Below, in pieces: positions 31,489 to 34,274 of a stretch of DNA of 34,274 bases. Under the pieces are notes generated by a model. That model worked only from the letters and a program-made list of their open reading frames with translations. It was not told where the DNA came from and searched no databases. Made by a program: the position numbers and the translations under genes. Source of the DNA: a virus; IMG/VR virus record IMGVR_UViG_3300025652_000250, positions 1 to 34,274 of that record. One strand, 5' to 3'. The first letter of the stretch is position 1. The number at the start of each line of letters is the position of its first letter.

Positions 31489-33458
31489 ATAAGCAGAACT
31501 TATCAATTTTACAATATGAAGCTACTAACGTCCCTCTTTTTCGAGAGAGTCAAAACAAGCTGTGGATTGATATGGGTGTTGACAATTTATACCCACATTA
31601 CTTAGAAGAATTGTTTGCTAGTTCGAGTATGCACGGTGCAATCATTAAAGGCGCAAGCGAAATGATTTACGGTGAAGGCTTAAACGCAATTGGTAAAGAC
31701 AAACACGTAGAGCAATGGCTAAAGGTTAATTCTATTTTTGGTGATGGTACTTGTTTAAAGAAAGCAGCGTTTGACCTAAAGCTATACGGTCAATGTTTCT
31801 TGAACATCATTTGGTCGCAAGACAGAACTACTGTAAGTCGAGTATACCATTTGCCTGCTTCTACTATGCGTTGTGGTGTTGCTGATGATGAAGATAATGT
31901 GCCTTTGTTTTATCATAAAAAGGATTGGAGCAAGCAACAAGAAGAGCCTTTAGTTATTCCTGCCTATAACACTAATGATCGGACAGCAGCATCTCAGTGT
32001 CTACAGATTAAAATGTATACACCTTTGTCGTTTTATTATGGCGCACCTGATTACCAGGCAGGTACAAATTGGGCGCAGATAGCATCCGACTTATCAGATT
32101 ACCATCTCAGCACAATTTCTCAAGGCTTCTTTCCTAGCACTATAATGAGTTTCAACAGCGGTGTGCCGACTGAAGAAGAACGTGCTGAACTTGAAAGGTT
32201 AGTGTACAACAAGTTTGGGGGAGCAAGCAATGCAGGTAAAATCTTGATGACCTTTAATGACTCACAAGAAACAGCACCTACCATTGAAAGTTTCAACTTA
32301 ACTGATGCGCACCAAATTTTCGATTACCTCAGCGAACAGTGTGATAAAAAAGTATTGTCAGCGCATAGGGTTACAAGTCCATTGCTTTTTGGATTGCGTG
32401 ATACAGGAGGAGGATTTGGAAACAATGCCGACGAGATGAAAGAATCCTATGACTTGTTTTACAACACAGTCATTTTGCCTTTCCAACGTCTATTACTTGA
32501 TGGGTTACGACCAGTGTTTGCAGCAAGTAACATTACGCTTGAATTGTATTTTACACCTATGAAGCCTGCATCGTTTGTAGAGGTAGACAATCTGTTTGAC
32601 CCTGTACGAGCAGGGGATACTTCAGACAAAGATGCTAGTTACAACGGAGCGCAGATTTCAAGTGCTGTTGATGTGCTAGTTAAGGTGCAAGAAGGCTTAA
32701 TTACTACCGATCAAGCTAAAGTATTCTTAGTGCAGATGCTTCAATTCACACCTGAAGTAGCGGATGCTTTGTTTCAAGAAGGCGTAGACGCAATCAAAGA
32801 AGTTCAAAAGGAAGAGGTTCAGGAAGAAGCAATTGCAGAAACGCAGTTAAAAAAAAAAGATAGCGAATTACAAAAGCGTATGCGAGCAATAGACGCTAGG
32901 CTTGGCGATGATTACTATTACGTAAAATCTGAGTTAGTCGAAGATGATTATCTCGATGAAATGCTACACGCTAAGAAGCATTTGTTTTATGCTGAATACT
33001 CAAATGTAGAAGATGTTTCTGATTACGGAGATGTAATTGGGAAAGATGACTACCTGTTTGCAGTAAGGTATCGATACGCAGAAACAGCCACAACGCCTGC
33101 ACAGAGTAATGAAAGCAGGGATTATTGCGTAGAGATGATGGAACTGTCAGATGATGGGGTTATCTATCGCTACGAAGACATACAAGATATGTATTATGAA
33201 AACCCTGAATTCAATCATCCTGGCACTTCAGGTTTTGACAAGTTTACTTTAAAAGGCGGCATCTACTGTAGGCACGGATGGCAAAGAGAAATCTTTATTT
33301 ACGCTCCTGACGGAGAGCCAAAAGAAATGGAGATGATAGAAATAGAGGGGAATTGGGATGATGTAATGCGTAGGGTTGGAAACAATCCTGATATAGTACA
33401 GAAGGGAGAAGAATACACAGCACCTATTGATATGCCTAATAGGGGTGCATATAACTAA
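31485..33458 (+). CDS. Portal protein with C-terminal Cys/His domain, right copy
   Basis: 657 aa, same length as the left copy. The portal core (residues 1-430) is nearly identical to the left copy, while residues ~480-595 have many changes (for example MPYDIFEWKGG versus TSGFDKFTLKGG). The Cys/His motif GGIYCRHGWQRE and the SRDYC segment are both kept, which supports that they are functional. Confidence 0.85.
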   Translation: MNKQNLSILQYEATNVPLFRESQNKLWIDMGVDNLYPHYLEELFASSSMHGAIIKGASEMIYGEGLNAIGKDKHVEQWLKVNSIFGDGTCLKKAAFDLKLYGQCFLNIIWSQDRTTVSRVYHLPASTMRCGVADDEDNVPLFYHKKDWSKQQEEPLVIPAYNTNDRTAASQCLQIKMYTPLSFYYGAPDYQAGTNWAQIASDLSDYHLSTISQGFFPSTIMSFNSGVPTEEERAELERLVYNKFGGASNAGKILMTFNDSQETAPTIESFNLTDAHQIFDYLSEQCDKKVLSAHRVTSPLLFGLRDTGGGFGNNADEMKESYDLFYNTVILPFQRLLLDGLRPVFAASNITLELYFTPMKPASFVEVDNLFDPVRAGDTSDKDASYNGAQISSAVDVLVKVQEGLITTDQAKVFLVQMLQFTPEVADALFQEGVDAIKEVQKEEVQEEAIAETQLKKKDSELQKRMRAIDARLGDDYYYVKSELVEDDYLDEMLHAKKHLFYAEYSNVEDVSDYGDVIGKDDYLFAVRYRYAETATTPAQSNESRDYCVEMMELSDDGVIYRYEDIQDMYYENPEFNHPGTSGFDKFTLKGGIYCRHGWQREIFIYAPDGEPKEMEMIEIEGNWDDVMRRVGNNPDIVQKGEEYTAPIDMPNRGAYN

Positions 33459-33463
33459 ACGAC

Positions 33464-34048
33464 ATGGCTACTACACTATATATTAGTTCAAGCAAGCTAA
33501 AGCGTGACACGGCTTTAGGAAGCACCGTTGATGATAACCTGTTACAGCCTTACATTAAGATTGCTCAGGACAGGTGGATTTTGCCAGCTTTGGGTACGGA
33601 ATTAGAAAACAAGATTAGCGCATTAATTGACGCTGACACAGTAGGAGATGAAGGTAACGAAGCCTACGCAACTCTTTTAAACGACTACATACAGCCTTGT
33701 TTAGTGCAGCTTGCTTTCACAGAAGTTGCCTACGTAGTACGTATGAAGTTTGCAAACAATAGCGTAGTAGTAAACGGATCAGAACAAGGTTCAGCCGCAA
33801 GCCTTACGGACATTAAAGTCGTAGTAGAACAGTCAAATGAAATTGGTATGTTTTACCGTCAGCGGATGATTACGTACCTTCAGTTCAACAGCGGCTTATT
33901 TCCTGAATACACGTCAAATACTGGTGCTGATCTTTCACCTTCTCAACGAAACTACTTTGGAGGACTCAATGTTTACCCACGGATTCCCACTGACAATCAA
34001 ATCAAGTCAATTGCAACAGCTTTGGGCATTAGATATTACAACTCGTAA
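33464..34048 (+). CDS. Head-tail connector protein, DUF6712-like, right copy
   Basis: 194 aa; 11 differences from the left copy, mainly near residues 59-63 (EVANPG versus TVGDEG) and 173-180. Same function as the left copy. Start sits 5 nt after the portal stop. Confidence 0.65.
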   Translation: MATTLYISSSKLKRDTALGSTVDDNLLQPYIKIAQDRWILPALGTELENKISALIDADTVGDEGNEAYATLLNDYIQPCLVQLAFTEVAYVVRMKFANNSVVVNGSEQGSAASLTDIKVVVEQSNEIGMFYRQRMITYLQFNSGLFPEYTSNTGADLSPSQRNYFGGLNVYPRIPTDNQIKSIATALGIRYYNS

Positions 34049-34077
34049 CCATTGGAAACTACAGAAATACTTAGATA

Positions 34078-34274
34078 ATGTCAACGAAAGTAACAGATTT
34101 AACGGAGTTACAAGCAACACCTGATGATACAGATGTACTGCACATTGTAGATGTAGGAGATAATACAGGAGGCACAGCAGGGACAAGTAAAAAAATACAG
34201 GTAAGCAACCTGTTAGCTAGTGCAGGATCAGTTGATTCTGTCAATGGACAAACGGGTGTAGTAGTTCTTGATGT
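34078..34274 (+). CDS. Fibre/appendage protein, right copy (3'-truncated)
   Basis: The first 65 codons are present, starting MSTKVTDLTELQATPDD and continuing to the end of the window. They match the N-terminus of the left copy (5062) with a few substitutions. The rest lies outside. Confidence 0.6.
   Translation, partial: MSTKVTDLTELQATPDDTDVLHIVDVGDNTGGTAGTSKKIQVSNLLASAGSVDSVNGQTGVVVLD

Larger units (their letters stand above)
29028..34274 (+). repeat. Right copy of the diverged head/connector module
   Basis: Counterpart of 1-5258, at a constant offset of 29027 bases at its start. The offset changes by about 11 nt by the end because of small indels, mainly in the capsid gene and in the spacer. 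See the first finding. Confidence 0.9.

Noticed and set aside
1-34274. CRISPR arrays, tRNA genes, integrase and attachment sites
   Set aside because: None seen on reading: no regularly spaced 25-40-nt repeats, no tRNA-like cloverleaf noticed and no recombinase motifs. The 17-nt junction repeats at 26.2-27.5 kb are spaced by genes, not by CRISPR-type spacers.

Overview
The window looks like a tailed (siphovirus-like) bacteriophage of a Bacteroidota host, probably a metagenome-assembled contig. Every supported gene is on the + strand, packed tightly with ATGA/TAATG overlaps. Starts have A/T-rich upstream sequence rather than Shine-Dalgarno motifs, and the two candidate promoters resemble the Bacteroidota TTG-N20-TAnnTTTG type. 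Many proteins belong to Bacteroidota-phage families, known here from memory and not searched. I see no integrase, no tRNA and no DNA polymerase. Host assignment and lifestyle are inference.

Layout: (1) 1-6.5 kb, head and connector genes, left copy: scaffold-like (5'-truncated), major capsid, tube-like virion protein, conserved terminator, small beta protein, portal, connector, fibre. (2) 6.5-7.9 kb, lysis cassette with an amidase and three very small membrane ORFs, ending in a terminator. (3) 7.9-13.9 kb, early/replication region behind a candidate promoter: SSB-like protein, HTH regulator, replication-initiator-like protein, NinG-like nuclease, sigma-like factor, and a cytosine-C5 methyltransferase with a second protein nested in another frame. 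(4) 14.0-25.6 kb, small and large terminase, tail assembly chaperone pair with a poly-T -1 frameshift, neck and tail genes, a 1537-aa tail-tip/adhesin protein, and tape measure. (5) 25.6-27.8 kb, eight small acidic proteins, six of them preceded by almost the same 17-nt stop/leader/start junction. (6) 27.8-34.3 kb, XkdF-type prohead protease, scaffold-like protein, capsid, and a second, diverged copy of the head/portal/connector/fibre genes.

The two copies (1-5.26 kb and 29.03-34.27 kb) are collinear, and the start of the window matches 29028-29154 perfectly for exactly 127 nt before diverging. The simplest reading is a circular or circularly permuted genome of about 29.0 kb, read slightly more than once around, with the overlap taken from two co-occurring strains. 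On that reading the phage has one of each gene, and the order on the circle is terminase, tail, accessory array, protease, scaffold, capsid, portal, connector, fibre, lysis, replication, terminase. A true 29-kb-spaced duplication remains possible.

The most interesting items are the small acidic gene array with its repeated leader, the fully nested dual-coding gene inside the methyltransferase, the tail-chaperone frameshift, the capsid that diverges much faster than its neighbours, and the chain of tiny translationally coupled lysis ORFs.
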